NCBI RefSeq assembly: GCF_022385335.1
Contig: NZ_CP092431.1
Coordinates: 2,852,001-2,916,000 of the forward strand
Reading direction: 5' to 3'
Length of the DNA: 64,000 bases
Source: Streptomyces deccanensis
GTDB taxonomy: Bacteria; Actinomycetota; Actinomycetes; Streptomycetales; Streptomycetaceae
How positions within the stretch are numbered: the stretch's first letter is position 1; the number at the start of each line of letters is the position of its first letter. The notes below the pieces were generated by a model. That model was given only the letters and a program-made list of their open reading frames with translations, ran no database searches and had not been told where the DNA came from. The position numbers and the translations under genes were made by a program. Shown one piece after another: positions 26,816-36,006 of this stretch.

Positions 26816-28000
26816 GTGGACGTGCTCGACATCCTGCTGATGCTGGTGATCCTGGCCTACGCGGCGTCCGGTTACCGTCGCGGCCTGGTCGCGGGATGTG
26901 TGTCCCTCGCCGGTTTCGTGGGCGGCGCGGCGATAGGCGTCTGGGTGCTGCCCTGGATGATGGAGCTGGTGGAGGCGGGCACCCCGGCGGCGACGGTCAC
27001 GGCGGTGCTGACGGTCCTGGTGCCGGGCGTGATCGGGCACGAGCTGGCGGGCCGGCTGGCGCTGCGGCTGCGCCGGGAGATCGACCGCAGTCCGCTGCGG
27101 GTGGCCGACGGCGTCGGCGGCGCCGCGGCCAACACGGTGGCCGTGCTGATCGTGGCGTGGGTGGCCGCGAGCGTCCTCGGGGCCTCCTCGTCGGCGGTGG
27201 TGACCAACTCGATCCGTAACTCCGCGCTGCTCGGCGCCGTGCAGAACACCATGCCGGAGACCACCCCGGCCTGGTTCTCCAACGCCACCTCGGCGCTCAC
27301 CGAGGCGGGCTTCCCGCAGGTCTTCAACCCCTTCGAGAACGAGGCGACGGCCGAGGTCGCCAAGCCGTCCGGCGACAGCGTCACCGCGGCCGCGACCGCC
27401 GCCGCCAAGCGCAGCACGGTGAAGATCGAGGGCGTCGCGGGCACCCAGGGCCGCGAGGGCAGCGGCTTCGCGTACGCCACCGAGCATGTGATGACCAACG
27501 CCCACGTGGTGGCCGGCATCGACGAGCCGACCGTGCGGGTGGGCGGTGTGGGCAAGGCGTACGAGGCGAAGGTGGTGCTGTTCGATCCGAACAAGGACGT
27601 GGCGGTCCTGTACGTCCCGGGACTGCGGGCTCCGCTGCTGAGCTTCGACGACAGCGCCGGGCGCGGTGACGCGGCGGTGGTGGCCGGCTATCCGGAGGAC
27701 GGCGGCCTGGACCTCCAGGCGGCCACGGTCGCCAGCCGTATCGACGCGACCGGGCGGAACATCTACAACACCGACGCGGTCACCCGCGACATCTACTCCA
27801 TCCGCTCCACCGTGCGCCCCGGCAACTCCGGCGGACCCCTCCTCACCACCGACGGCAAGGTGTTCGGGGTCGTCTTCGCCCGCTCCACCTCGGACGCGGA
27901 GACGGGGTACGTGCTCACCGTGGACGAGGTCGCCCCCGACGCGGAGCGCGCCGCGAACGCGACGGCGCCGGTGGACACGGGCGACCTCGTGACCTCGTGA
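26816..28000 (+). CDS. MarP-family membrane serine protease
   Basis: The 394-residue protein has four N-terminal membrane helices of the CvpA-like type (VDVLDILLMLVILAYAASGY, then LVAGCVSLAGFVGGAAIGVW). A trypsin-like domain follows with the triad visible as TNAHVVAG (His ~229), NKDVAVL (Asp ~260) and RPGNSGGPLL (Ser ~338). This matches mycobacterial MarP (Rv3671c), a periplasmic protease needed for acid and oxidative stress survival through activation of a cell-wall hydrolase. The divergent neighbour is a peptidoglycan amidase, which fits that role. Start GTG at 26816; a second GTG two codons later is possible. Confidence 0.9.
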   Translation: MDVLDILLMLVILAYAASGYRRGLVAGCVSLAGFVGGAAIGVWVLPWMMELVEAGTPAATVTAVLTVLVPGVIGHELAGRLALRLRREIDRSPLRVADGVGGAAANTVAVLIVAWVAASVLGASSSAVVTNSIRNSALLGAVQNTMPETTPAWFSNATSALTEAGFPQVFNPFENEATAEVAKPSGDSVTAAATAAAKRSTVKIEGVAGTQGREGSGFAYATEHVMTNAHVVAGIDEPTVRVGGVGKAYEAKVVLFDPNKDVAVLYVPGLRAPLLSFDDSAGRGDAAVVAGYPEDGGLDLQAATVASRIDATGRNIYNTDAVTRDIYSIRSTVRPGNSGGPLLTTDGKVFGVVFARSTSDAETGYVLTVDEVAPDAERAANATAPVDTGDLVTS

Positions 28001-28047
28001 GCGGTGATCGCTTGCCGGGCGTCTGATCGGGGCCGTTCAGAGCCGCC

Positions 28048-28536
28048 TCAGAGGCGACGGCCCATCAGCACGTCGTCCACGTAGGCCCCGTCGATCAGGA
28101 ACTCCTCCGGCAGGACGCCCTCCACGACGAAGCCCTCGGACTCGTAGAGCTTCCTGGCCGGGGTGTTGTGGCCGAGGACCCGCAGGGTGAGCCGGCGGGC
28201 GCCGCGCCGCCGGCACTCGTCCTGCGCGGCGCGCAGCAGGGCCCGGGCGACGCCCGAGCCGCGTGCCTCGTCCGCGACGGCGAGACCCTGGATCTGGCGG
28301 ACGTGGGCGTGGCAGGCGAGGTTCGAGGGCAGGGCGAGGCGGATGTATCCGACGACACTGCCGCCGAGCTCGGCCACCAGGTGGTCGTGGGGGCCGTACC
28401 GCTCGTTGAAGAAGGGCTCGTGCGGCTGCGTGGGCCGCTCCTGGACGGAGTGCAGGGTGGACCAGGTCTCGCGGTCGAGGCGGCCGAGCGCGTCCTCGTC
28501 GTCCGAGGTCGCGAGGCGTATGTGCGGAACGGGCAT
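28048..28536 (-). CDS. GNAT family N-acetyltransferase
   Basis: The 162-residue single GNAT domain: HIRLATSDDEDALGRLDRE at the N-terminus, VVGYIRLAL, and QIQGLAVADEARGSGVARAL containing the acetyl-CoA pyrophosphate loop (ARGSGVA). It ends with LTLRVLGHNTPARKLYESEG and FVVEGVLPEEFLIDG. The last blocks resemble ribosomal-protein or small-molecule acetyltransferases such as RimI/PhnO relatives; substrate unknown. The ATG at 28536 is chosen because it gives the normal family N-terminus. It is convergent with the MarP-like gene, 47 bp apart. Confidence 0.88.
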   Translation of the reverse strand: MPVPHIRLATSDDEDALGRLDRETWSTLHSVQERPTQPHEPFFNERYGPHDHLVAELGGSVVGYIRLALPSNLACHAHVRQIQGLAVADEARGSGVARALLRAAQDECRRRGARRLTLRVLGHNTPARKLYESEGFVVEGVLPEEFLIDGAYVDDVLMGRRL

Positions 28537-28729
28537 GGCGGCCACTGTACGGCGGTCCCTGCACGGCGGTCCCTGTACGGGCGGCCACGGTGCGGGCGGC
28601 GGCACGGTGATCGGGCGGCCGGGTCCGCTGGTCATCTGTGGCGGCAGCTCCCTCGGCCGGCGGCCGGTTCCCGCCGGTCGACGTGCCCCGGGCCCGCGTT
28701 CGCGCCGGTCGCCGGGCAGGATGGTGGGC

Positions 28730-29650
28730 ATGACCGATGAATCGCCCGTTCCGCCCGGTTCTCGTATCGCGATCGCCGGTGCGTCCGGCCTGATCGGTTC
28801 GGCGCTGGCCCGCTCCCTCACCGAGGACGGCTACGAGGTGCTCCGGCTCGTGCGACGGGAGCCCCGGGCACGGGGCGAGGTGCGCTGGGACCCGGGCGCG
28901 GGACGGGTCGACCTCGCGGGGCTCGCGGGGTGCGCGGCCGTCGTCAACCTCGCCGGCGCGGGGGTCGCGTCCCGCCGCTGGACCGACGCGTACAAGGCGG
29001 CGATCCGCGAGAGCCGGGTGCGCGGCACCCGGACCCTCGCCGAGGCCGCCGCCGCCCTCGACACTCCGCCGAGCGTGTTCGTCAACGGCAGCGCGATCGG
29101 GTTCTACGGCTACACGGGTGACCGCGTGGTCGACGAGTCGGCGGAGCCGGGGTCGGAGTTCCTGTCCGCGCTGTGCGTGGAGTGGGAGGGGGCGGCCGGG
29201 GTCGCGCGGGAGGCCGGGATCCGTACGGCGTTCGCCCGCACGGGGCTGGTGGTGGCCCGGGGCGGGGGTGCCTGGGGGCCGCTGTTTCCGCTGTTCAAGG
29301 CGGGGTTGGGCGGGCGGATGGGGGACGGCCGCCAGTACTGGAGCTTCATCTCCCTGCACGACGAGGTCGCGGCGCTGCGGCATCTGCTCTTCACGCCGTC
29401 GCTGTCCGGGCCGTTCAACCTGACGGCGCCGACGCCGCGCACCAACCGGGAGATCACGGCGGCGATGGGGCGCGTGCTGCACCGGCCCACGGTGTTCACG
29501 GTGCCGGCACCCGCGCTGCGGCTGGTCCTCGGGGGTGTCGCCGGTGATGTGCTGGGGAGCACGCGGGCGGTTCCTTCGCGGTTGCTGGAGTCGGGCTTCA
29601 CGTTCAGACATCCGGAGATCGACGAAGCGATTCGAGCTGCGCTCGGCTGA
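28730..29650 (+). CDS. TIGR01777 family NAD(P)-dependent oxidoreductase
   Basis: The 306-residue SDR-type protein: RIAIAGASGLIGSALARSL (nucleotide-binding GxxGxxG), the family-specific VVNLAGAGVASRRWTDAYK, RVRGTRTLAEA, VFVNGSAIGFYGYTGD, ARTGLVVARGGGAWGPLFP, WSFISLHDEVAALRHLL and FNLTAPTPRTNREITAAMG. These are the ordered TIGR01777 (YfcH-like) motifs. The enzyme's substrate is unknown in general. The start at 28730 is preferred over ATG 28721, since GCAGG would then lie directly against the start. Probably cytosolic and monocistronic; a dispersed repeat follows. Confidence 0.9.
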   Translation: MTDESPVPPGSRIAIAGASGLIGSALARSLTEDGYEVLRLVRREPRARGEVRWDPGAGRVDLAGLAGCAAVVNLAGAGVASRRWTDAYKAAIRESRVRGTRTLAEAAAALDTPPSVFVNGSAIGFYGYTGDRVVDESAEPGSEFLSALCVEWEGAAGVAREAGIRTAFARTGLVVARGGGAWGPLFPLFKAGLGGRMGDGRQYWSFISLHDEVAALRHLLFTPSLSGPFNLTAPTPRTNREITAAMGRVLHRPTVFTVPAPALRLVLGGVAGDVLGSTRAVPSRLLESGFTFRHPEIDEAIRAALG

Positions 29651-29654
29651 CCGG

Positions 29655-29765
29655 GGGGTTCGTTGTGGGGGCGGGGCGTTGTCGGGTGCGGGTGGTTCGT
29701 GGTTGCTCGCGCAGTTCCCCGCGCCCCTGAAAAGCAGGGGCTGCGCCCCGTGCTTTTCGGCCCGC
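29655..29765. repeat. Dispersed modular inverted repeat, copy 7 (half element)
   Basis: It begins 5 bp after the stop with GGTTCGTTGTGGGGGCGG, then GTCGGGTGCGGGTGG, core at 29708-29728 and the AAAAGCAGGGGCTGCGCCCC hairpin with GTGCTTTTC. The inverted core is missing. The rest of the 301-bp gap up to 29951 shows no gene. Confidence 0.8.
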
Positions 29766-29951
29766 GGTCGCCGATGAACTGGCGCCCCCCGAACGCCCGG
29801 CGCACACGCACCCCGCCCATGCCCCCGTGCGAGGTCACACGCTCCTTCCCCGGACCCGGCCCCCACCTTCACTCTCGTGCCGAACTCAGGTATTTCAGAT
29901 GGGTGTTGGGGGCATAACGTCCCCGCAGCCGCGCGACCTCGGGAGGGGCAC

Positions 29952-31349
29952 GTGCTTGAGTCGGTGCACCAGTCGGCGTACCAGGCGGACACGCGGGACG
30001 TGGACGTCATCGTCGTAGGAGCCGGCGTGGCCGGCCTCGCTGCGGCCGGACATCTGACCAGGGCGGGTCTGCGGGCCCTCGTCCTGGAGGCCGCCCCCGC
30101 CGTCGGCGGCCGTATGTCCACCGAGAAGATCGACGGCTTCCGCCTCGACCGGACGACGCATCTGCTGTCCACGTCGTACCCGGAACTGCGCCGCACCCCG
30201 GGTATGGAAACCCTGCCCCTGCGCCCGTTCGCCCCCGGCGTCCTGCTGCACTCCGACGGCCGTCATCAGCGGGCCGGCGCCACCCCGGTGCTGCGGAGCG
30301 CGAGGGGCGCACTCACGGCCGCACGCGCCCTCGCAAGCGCCCCCAGGCTCCCTCGGAACCAGGGTCGCGCCCAGGCCAGGGCCACGGGCACCCGACCGGG
30401 TCGGCTGGGTGCCCCCGCCGACCAGTCCCGACTGGCCATGGCCCTGGCCCGGCTCGCCGCGACCGCGCCCGAACGGCTCCTCACCCGGGCCGAGGTCCCG
30501 GCCTCCCAGGCCCTGGCGACCCGGGGCTTCCCACCCCGGACGATCGACGGTTTCGTCCGTCCCCTGCTGACCGCGCTGCTCGCCGACCCGGCGCTGGCGA
30601 CCTCCAGCCGCTGCGCCGACCTGGCCCTGCACACCTACGCGACAGGCCGGCTCTGCGTCCCGGAGGGCGGCGCCGACACCCTTCCCGAACTCCTCGCGGC
30701 CGCGCTGCCGCCGGGGTCGGTCCGTACGGGGGTGCGGGTGACCGCCATCAGCACGACCTCGGTGACCACGGCGGACCACGGTGAACTCGCCTGCCGGGCC
30801 GTGGTGCTGGCCACGGACGCCCGGTCCGCCGCCGAACTGCTCCCCGGTTTGCGCGTGCCGGGGTTCCACCCGGTGACGGTCCTGCACCACGCCACGGACG
30901 AACCCCCGTTGACGGAACCGGCGTTGCTCCTCGACGCCGACCGCGGCGGGCCCGTCTCGCACACGGCGGTGATCAGCCAGGTCGACCCGAGCCGGGCGCC
31001 GGCGGGCCGCGCCCTGATCACCTCCACGGTGCTCGGTACTCCCCCGGACGCCGCGCACCTCGACGCCACGGTCCGCGCCCAACTGGCCCGCCTCTACCGC
31101 ACGTCGACGACCCGTTGGGAGCTGCTGGCCGCGTACCACGTTCCCGAGGCGGTCCCCGCGATGCCCGCGCCGCACGATCTGCGCCGCCCGGTGCGGCTCC
31201 TCGCCGGCCTCTACGTCTGCGGCGACCACCGCGACACCAGCACCGTGCAGGGCGCGCTCCACTCCGCCCGCCGGGCCGCCCACGCCGTCCTGACCGACCT
31301 GGACGCCCACCCCACGTTCCTGGAGGAACCGCTGGAAACGGCCGCGTGA
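29952..31349 (+). CDS. FAD-dependent amine-oxidase/phytoene-desaturase-like oxidoreductase
   Basis: The 465-residue protein opens with the dinucleotide fold VDVIVVGAGVAGLAAAGHL and the second-shell motif EAAPAVGGRMSTEKIDGFRL. The C-terminal FAD motif is YVCGDHRDTSTVQGALHSARRAA. The middle is long and variable with no membrane helix. This is the NAD(P)/FAD amine oxidase superfamily, which includes protoporphyrinogen oxidases and carotenoid desaturases; the sequence gives no substrate. It starts at GTG with GGGAGGGG just upstream. It ends at a strong shared terminator facing the NsdA-like gene. Confidence 0.86.
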   Translation: MLESVHQSAYQADTRDVDVIVVGAGVAGLAAAGHLTRAGLRALVLEAAPAVGGRMSTEKIDGFRLDRTTHLLSTSYPELRRTPGMETLPLRPFAPGVLLHSDGRHQRAGATPVLRSARGALTAARALASAPRLPRNQGRAQARATGTRPGRLGAPADQSRLAMALARLAATAPERLLTRAEVPASQALATRGFPPRTIDGFVRPLLTALLADPALATSSRCADLALHTYATGRLCVPEGGADTLPELLAAALPPGSVRTGVRVTAISTTSVTTADHGELACRAVVLATDARSAAELLPGLRVPGFHPVTVLHHATDEPPLTEPALLLDADRGGPVSHTAVISQVDPSRAPAGRALITSTVLGTPPDAAHLDATVRAQLARLYRTSTTRWELLAAYHVPEAVPAMPAPHDLRRPVRLLAGLYVCGDHRDTSTVQGALHSARRAAHAVLTDLDAHPTFLEEPLETAA

Positions 31350-31442
31350 GACCGCGCGGGGCCACCGGGACCCGTGGGGGCCCGTGGAGACCCGTCCACG
31401 GCCCCAGGGGCCTCGTGGAGCGGCGTGGACGGCCTGAACGGC

Positions 31443-31478
31443 ACAGGGGCGCCCGGAGTTTCCTCCGGGCGCCCCTGT
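31443..31478. terminator. Bidirectional terminator hairpin
   Basis: ACAGGGGCGCCCGGA pairs perfectly (15 bp) with TCCGGGCGCCCCTGT around a GTTTCC loop, between two convergent genes. It can serve both. Confidence 0.85.
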
Positions 31479-31492
31479 CGTGTGCCGCGCGC

Positions 31493-32932
31493 CTACAGCA
31501 GCGCCGCCACCTTGTCCCGGTAGCCCCGTACGGGGGCCGCGTCCCGGTACGGCTCCAGTCGGCGTTCGAAGTCGCGGACGTACTCCACGGCCCTGACCGA
31601 CCGCATCTCGGCGGCCTGGCCCGCGGCCTCCGCGCCGAGCTGGCAGGCCTGGTCGAGTTCGCCGAGGCCGAGGCGGGCGGAGGCGAGGACGACACGGCAG
31701 AAGAGGCGGCTGCGGGCGTAGGCGGGTGCCCTCAACTGCAGCGAGCGTTCCGCGTGTTGGGCGGCCGCGCGGTACTGCTGGAGGTCGCGGTGGCTGTGGC
31801 CGAACTCGTCGGCGAGCTGCGCCTCGTCGAAGAACCGCGCCCAGTACGGGACTTCGTCCCCGGGGCGGGCCGTCTCCAGGGCGCGTTCGGCGCGGACCAG
31901 CGCGGCCGTGGAGGCCCGGACCTCGCCCAGCACCGCGTGGCCGCGCGCCTCGACGGAGTGCAGCAGCGACTGCACCACCGGCGGCACGGCCGACCCGACA
32001 CCCTGCTGGGCGACGCGCGCGAGCTGCACGGCCTCCCGGCCGTGCCCCAGATAGACCGCCTGACGGCTCATCGTGACGAGCACGTACGCCCCGTACGCCC
32101 GGTCCCCCGCCGCCTGCGCCAGCCTGAGCGCCTGCACGAAGTACCGCTGGGCGAGGCCGTGCGCCCCGATGTCGTACGAGGTCCAGCCGGCCAGCCGGGT
32201 CAGGTCGGCGGCGGCCGCGAACAGCCGTCGGCCGATCTGTTCGCCGTAGGCGCCGCGCAGCATGGGCTCGGCCTCGTGCTCCAGGTAGCGCACGAGGGCC
32301 TGGCGGGCGTGGCCGCCGCCGTAGGCGTCGTCGAGGGCGCGGAACAGCTCGCCCACCGAGCGGAGGGCGGCGATGTCCCCGCCGGTGACCTTCTGGCCGG
32401 GGCCGCGCTCGGTCTGGCTGCGCTGCCGGGGGACGACCGGGCGGCCCTGCGGGGGGACCCGGGTGGCCGCCGGATCACCGCGCCCCACCCGGTCGTCGGC
32501 CCGGCCGATCAGCCAGTCGCGGCTGGGGACGACCAGCCCGGCGGGCGTGAACGCGATCTTGCGGAGCTCGGCGTGGCTGCCGGAGTCCTTGCGCCACAGG
32601 CCGCCGACGATGTCGATGGCCTCCTCGGGGGTCGCGGCGAACTCCAGGCCCGCGTAGACGGGGGCGCAGGCGTCCAGGCCGAGGTCCTGGGCGGTGAGGC
32701 GGCGGCCGAGGCGGCGGGTGAACACCTCGGCGATGAGTGCGGGTGTCGTCCCCCGGGGCTGCTGACCGCGCAGCCAGCGGGTGACCGACGTCTTGTCGTA
32801 TCTGAGGTCGAGGCCGTGTTCGAGACCGAGCTGGTCCACACGGCGCGCTAGTCCCGCGTTCGAGAACCCCGCTTCTGCGATGAGGGCGGCGAGCTGGCGG
32901 TTGGGGGTGCGCTGCGCGGGTCGTTCCGTCAT
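31493..32932 (-). CDS. NsdA-like regulatory protein with TPR-type helices
   Basis: The 479-residue protein starts with a helix-turn-helix-like part (NRQLAALIAEAGFSNAGLAR, then DKTSVTRWLRGQQPRGTTPA). Long helical repeats follow (LGHGREAVQLARVAQQGV, HRDLQQYRAAAQHAERSL, GELDQACQLGAEAAGQAAEM) typical of TPR-containing Streptomyces regulators such as NsdA, a negative regulator of sporulation and antibiotics. I cannot say whether it is an NsdA orthologue or a paralogue. The ATG at 32932 is chosen at the domain boundary; upstream is a 398-bp gap shared with lipB. Confidence 0.8.
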   Translation of the reverse strand: MTERPAQRTPNRQLAALIAEAGFSNAGLARRVDQLGLEHGLDLRYDKTSVTRWLRGQQPRGTTPALIAEVFTRRLGRRLTAQDLGLDACAPVYAGLEFAATPEEAIDIVGGLWRKDSGSHAELRKIAFTPAGLVVPSRDWLIGRADDRVGRGDPAATRVPPQGRPVVPRQRSQTERGPGQKVTGGDIAALRSVGELFRALDDAYGGGHARQALVRYLEHEAEPMLRGAYGEQIGRRLFAAAADLTRLAGWTSYDIGAHGLAQRYFVQALRLAQAAGDRAYGAYVLVTMSRQAVYLGHGREAVQLARVAQQGVGSAVPPVVQSLLHSVEARGHAVLGEVRASTAALVRAERALETARPGDEVPYWARFFDEAQLADEFGHSHRDLQQYRAAAQHAERSLQLRAPAYARSRLFCRVVLASARLGLGELDQACQLGAEAAGQAAEMRSVRAVEYVRDFERRLEPYRDAAPVRGYRDKVAALL

Positions 32933-33330
32933 CTGCGGTGCGGTCTCCTGCCTTCCGGGTGTCGGCGGGGTTTCCCGGATTGCCTGGTGAGAAGCCTTTT
33001 GCGGCCTTGTGAACGGCGCGAATGTAGCGGAGAGTAAGCGTCCGATCGCACACTTCCGCGTCCATTCATCCGATCGTGTGAGGATTTGCCGCACGGCTGA
33101 CGTGGACGGCCTCCGACACGCGCCGGCTGAGCCCCTCGTACGCCCGGCGGCCGCGGCGTACGACGAGCGTCGGCCCGCACCCCCGCGCCGCGTACGGCGG
33201 CGGGCGGAGGCCGCTCGAACAGGTCGCGGTCGTACGGTCGTACAGTGGCTTGGGCGCTGCACGCGCCTGACAGAGCCACAGGGCTATCGCGGTCCGCCGC
33301 CCGGCGGTACCGCCGAGGGAGGCGCTTGCC
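32933..33330. other. 398-bp divergent intergenic region
   Basis: Between the NsdA-like gene and lipB. It contains an interrupted inverted repeat CTCGTACGCC...GGCGTACGACGAG (33135-33167) and a short direct repeat GGTCGTAC near 33230-33245. Either could be an operator. No convincing ORF with a ribosome binding site is seen. Confidence 0.4.
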
Positions 33331-34122
33331 GTGAGTGGGTTGCGGTTCGTCCGCATGGGGTTCGGCGCGGAGATGGTCGAGTACCAGGAGGCGTGGGACG
33401 AGCAGCGCCGGGTGCACGCGGCGCGCTTCGCCGACGAGGTCCCCGACACCGTGCTGCTCCTGGAGCACCCGCCGGTCTACACGGCCGGGCGGCGCACGGC
33501 CGACAACGAGCGCCCCCTCGACGGCACGCCCGTGATCGACGTCGACCGCGGCGGCAAGATCACCTGGCACGGCCCCGGCCAGCTGGTGGGCTACCCGATC
33601 CAGAAGCTGCCCCGCCCGGTGGACGTGGTGGCCCACGTACGGCGGCTCGAGGAGGCCCTGATCCGTACGTGCGCGGAGTTCGGCGTCGAGACGACCCGGG
33701 TCGAGGGCCGCAGCGGTGTCTGGGTGCTCGGCGATCCGGTCGAGCAGCGGCTCGGCGGGCTGTCGCTGGACCTCGACCCCCGGATGACCGACGACGAGTT
33801 CGACCCCCGGATGAACGGGCCGGAGTACGCGCCCTCCAACGCCGGGCAGCGGCGCGAGGACCGCAAGATCGCGGCGATCGGGATCCGGGTGGCGAAGGGG
33901 GTCACGATGCACGGCTTCGCGCTCAACGTGAACCCCGACAACAAGTGGTTCGACCGGATCATCCCGTGCGGCATCCGTGACGCAGGGGTGGCGTCGCTCG
34001 CGGGCGAGCTGGGTCGGGACGTGACGATCACCGAGGTGTTGCCGGTGGTCGAGCGCCACCTGCGGGACGTTCTGGAGAACGCGGACCTGCAGCCGCGGGT
34101 GGTGGAACGGGCGTCGGCGTAG
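33331..34122 (+). CDS. lipB: Lipoyl(octanoyl) transferase
   Basis: LipB moves octanoate from acyl carrier protein to the lipoyl domains of E2 and GcvH. The 263-residue protein has the family signature [17 protein letters not shown] near residue 75, the [10 protein letters not shown] block with the conserved Lys near 180, [12 protein letters not shown] and FDRIIPCGI with the catalytic Cys near 213. The start is GTG at 33331 with GGGAGG about 10 bases upstream. lipA follows after 296 bp holding a dispersed repeat, so the two are neighbours but may be expressed separately. Confidence 0.95.
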   Translation: MSGLRFVRMGFGAEMVEYQEAWDEQRRVHAARFADEVPDTVLLLEHPPVYTAGRRTADNERPLDGTPVIDVDRGGKITWHGPGQLVGYPIQKLPRPVDVVAHVRRLEEALIRTCAEFGVETTRVEGRSGVWVLGDPVEQRLGGLSLDLDPRMTDDEFDPRMNGPEYAPSNAGQRREDRKIAAIGIRVAKGVTMHGFALNVNPDNKWFDRIIPCGIRDAGVASLAGELGRDVTITEVLPVVERHLRDVLENADLQPRVVERASA

Positions 34123-34123
34123 C

Positions 34124-34330
34124 CGGGGGCGGGGCGCGTCGGCGGGTGCGGGTCCGGTGGGAGCTGGTCGCGCAGTTCCCCGCGCCCCTTGAAAACCCCG
34201 GGCGCGCCCCATGCCGGTAAGGGGCGCGGGGAACTGCGCGAGAAGCCCCACCGGACGGACGCCCGGGGGTCGAAGGGGCGCAGCCCCTGGGATGGGACGG
34301 GTAGGGGCGGCGGGGCGGGGAATGCCGCCT
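34124..34330. repeat. Dispersed modular inverted repeat, copy 8, with inverted outer module
   Basis: It starts 2 bp after the lipB stop. Core 34169-34189, short centre, reverse core 34220-34240. Then comes the reverse complement of the CCCCGCCGCCCCTACCC module seen in forward orientation at 478 and 60190 (here GGGACGGGTAGGGGCGGCGG). This shows that outer modules also occur on either side. Confidence 0.85.
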
Positions 34331-34418
34331 CGAAGCCGAAGGTTGCCCACCCCGGGGACCGAGAACCGTACGGGCGTACCCTGGTGGACGCCGAAGAATC
34401 GAAGCACAGGGAGCCAAT

Positions 34419-35384
34419 GTGTCCGCAGTCGCACCCGACGGACGCAAGATGCTGCGCCTGGAGGTCCGCAACAGCCAGACCCCCATCGAGCGCAAGCCCG
34501 AGTGGATCAAGACCCGGGCGAAAATGGGCCCCGAGTACACGAAGATGCAGGGCCTCGTGAAGAGCGAGGGGCTCCACACCGTCTGTCAGGAAGCCGGATG
34601 CCCCAACATCTATGAGTGCTGGGAGGACCGCGAGGCCACGTTCCTCATCGGCGGCGACCAGTGCACCCGCCGCTGCGACTTCTGCCAGATCGACACCGGC
34701 AAGCCGGAGGCGCTGGACCGCGACGAGCCCCGCCGCGTCGGCGAGTCCGTCGTCACCATGGACCTGAACTACGCCACCATCACCGGCGTCGCCCGCGACG
34801 ACCTGGAGGACGGCGGCGCCTGGCTGTACGCGGAGACCGTGCGCCAGATCCACCAGCAGACCGCGCAGCGCGCGGACGGCCAGACCAAGGTCGAGCTGCT
34901 GGCGCCCGACTTCAACGCCGTCCCGGAGCTGCTGGAGGAGGTCTTCGCCTCCCGCCCCGAGGTCTTCGCGCACAACGTCGAGACGGTCCCGAGGATCTTC
35001 AAGCGCATCCGCCCCGGCTTCCGCTACGAGCGCTCCCTGAAGGTCATCACCGAGGCCCGTGACTACGGTCTGGTCACGAAGTCGAACCTCATCCTGGGCA
35101 TGGGCGAGACCCGCGAGGAGGTCAGCGAGGCGCTCAAGCAGCTGCACGACGCGGGCTGCGAGCTGGTGACCATCACGCAGTACCTGCGCCCGAGCGTCCG
35201 GCACCACCCCGTGGAGCGCTGGGTCAAGCCGCAGGAGTTCGTCGAGCTGAAGCAGGAGGCCGACGAGATCGGCTTCTCCGGCGTGATGTCCGGCCCGCTG
35301 GTCCGTTCCTCGTACCGCGCCGGCCGCCTGTACCAGATGGCCGTCGAGAAGCGGGGCGCGTACGTCGCGTCGCAGGCCGTCTGA
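34419..35384 (+). CDS. lipA: Lipoyl synthase
   Basis: This radical SAM enzyme inserts two sulfurs into octanoyl-E2. The 321-residue protein has the auxiliary cluster [13 protein letters not shown] near residues 56-67, the radical SAM cluster CTRRCDFC near 82-89, [24 protein letters not shown] and the C-terminal RSSYRAG serine that ligates the auxiliary cluster. Start GTG at 34419; an ATG two bases upstream is out of frame. It completes lipoate assembly with LipB for the E2 encoded ~15 kb away. Confidence 0.97.
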   Translation: MSAVAPDGRKMLRLEVRNSQTPIERKPEWIKTRAKMGPEYTKMQGLVKSEGLHTVCQEAGCPNIYECWEDREATFLIGGDQCTRRCDFCQIDTGKPEALDRDEPRRVGESVVTMDLNYATITGVARDDLEDGGAWLYAETVRQIHQQTAQRADGQTKVELLAPDFNAVPELLEEVFASRPEVFAHNVETVPRIFKRIRPGFRYERSLKVITEARDYGLVTKSNLILGMGETREEVSEALKQLHDAGCELVTITQYLRPSVRHHPVERWVKPQEFVELKQEADEIGFSGVMSGPLVRSSYRAGRLYQMAVEKRGAYVASQAV

Positions 35385-35675
35385 CCCCGCGCGACCCCCT
35401 CTCCGACCCTTACGCCGAATGGCACGGAGTGCCACCCGATTCGTGTGAATCTGAGCACAAGAGGCTACTCGCCGGTAATGGCCGATTGACCGCGGTCCTG
35501 ACCGTCCTCGCAGATGAGGGCAGCGTCAGGGCCGCGTCGAGGTTTAAAAGCCGCGTATCAAGGCTTCACTGGCGTTTGACCGGCCGGTCACGCCCTGGTA
35601 ACACCAATCAGTGACCCTGGTTTCACGCCCGGTACAGGGTCCTAGCCAGAGCAGCCATCCCGAGGGGGACCTCTC

Positions 35676-35879
35676 ATGCAGGCCGCGCCCGTTCGCGCCA
35701 CAGCGATCCCGTCGTTCACCGATGCACTCCGTGCCGTCGAGTCGCTGCTCATGAGCAGCGGCCAGCGCACCGCCCGTCGCAACGCCTGGACCTCCGTCCT
35801 GGAGGACCGCCGCCGTGCCAAGGACCGCGTCGAGACCGAGCGCGTCCTCGAGGCGGTCGTCGCCTCGCGCACCTCCTGA
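35676..35879 (+). CDS. Conserved small hypothetical protein (67 aa)
   Basis: The basic, helical 67-residue protein starts MQAAPVRATAIPSFTDALRA and ends VLEAVVASRTS, with a central SGQRTARRNAWTSVLEDRRR. The ATG has GAGGGGG upstream. It has no membrane or signal segment. It lies between lipA and the DUF4191 gene. The 290-bp stretch before it contains GTCAC-N6-GTAAC, which only partly resembles a GlnR site. Function unknown. Confidence 0.72.
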   Translation: MQAAPVRATAIPSFTDALRAVESLLMSSGQRTARRNAWTSVLEDRRRAKDRVETERVLEAVVASRTS

Positions 35880-36006
35880 CGCAGACCGCCGCACCACGCC
35901 GGCACCGCCGCCGCCCGGCGTCGCTTCCCCCAGCGCAGCCGCCGGTCCCCGGTCCCCACCGGCACCGCCGTCGTCCTCGCTTTCGCGGACACGTAGACTT
36001 CGTGCC

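Noticed and set aside
33009..33980. Plus-strand frame starting before lipB
   Set aside because: It overlaps lipB in another frame and its translation is Arg/Pro-rich without a domain.
35587..35626. GTCAC-N6-GTAAC and GTGAC-N6-TTCAC as a GlnR box before the 67-aa gene
   Set aside because: The GaAAc-type half-sites are missing and the 11-bp register breaks between the pairs, unlike the two convincing boxes before glnA and glnII.
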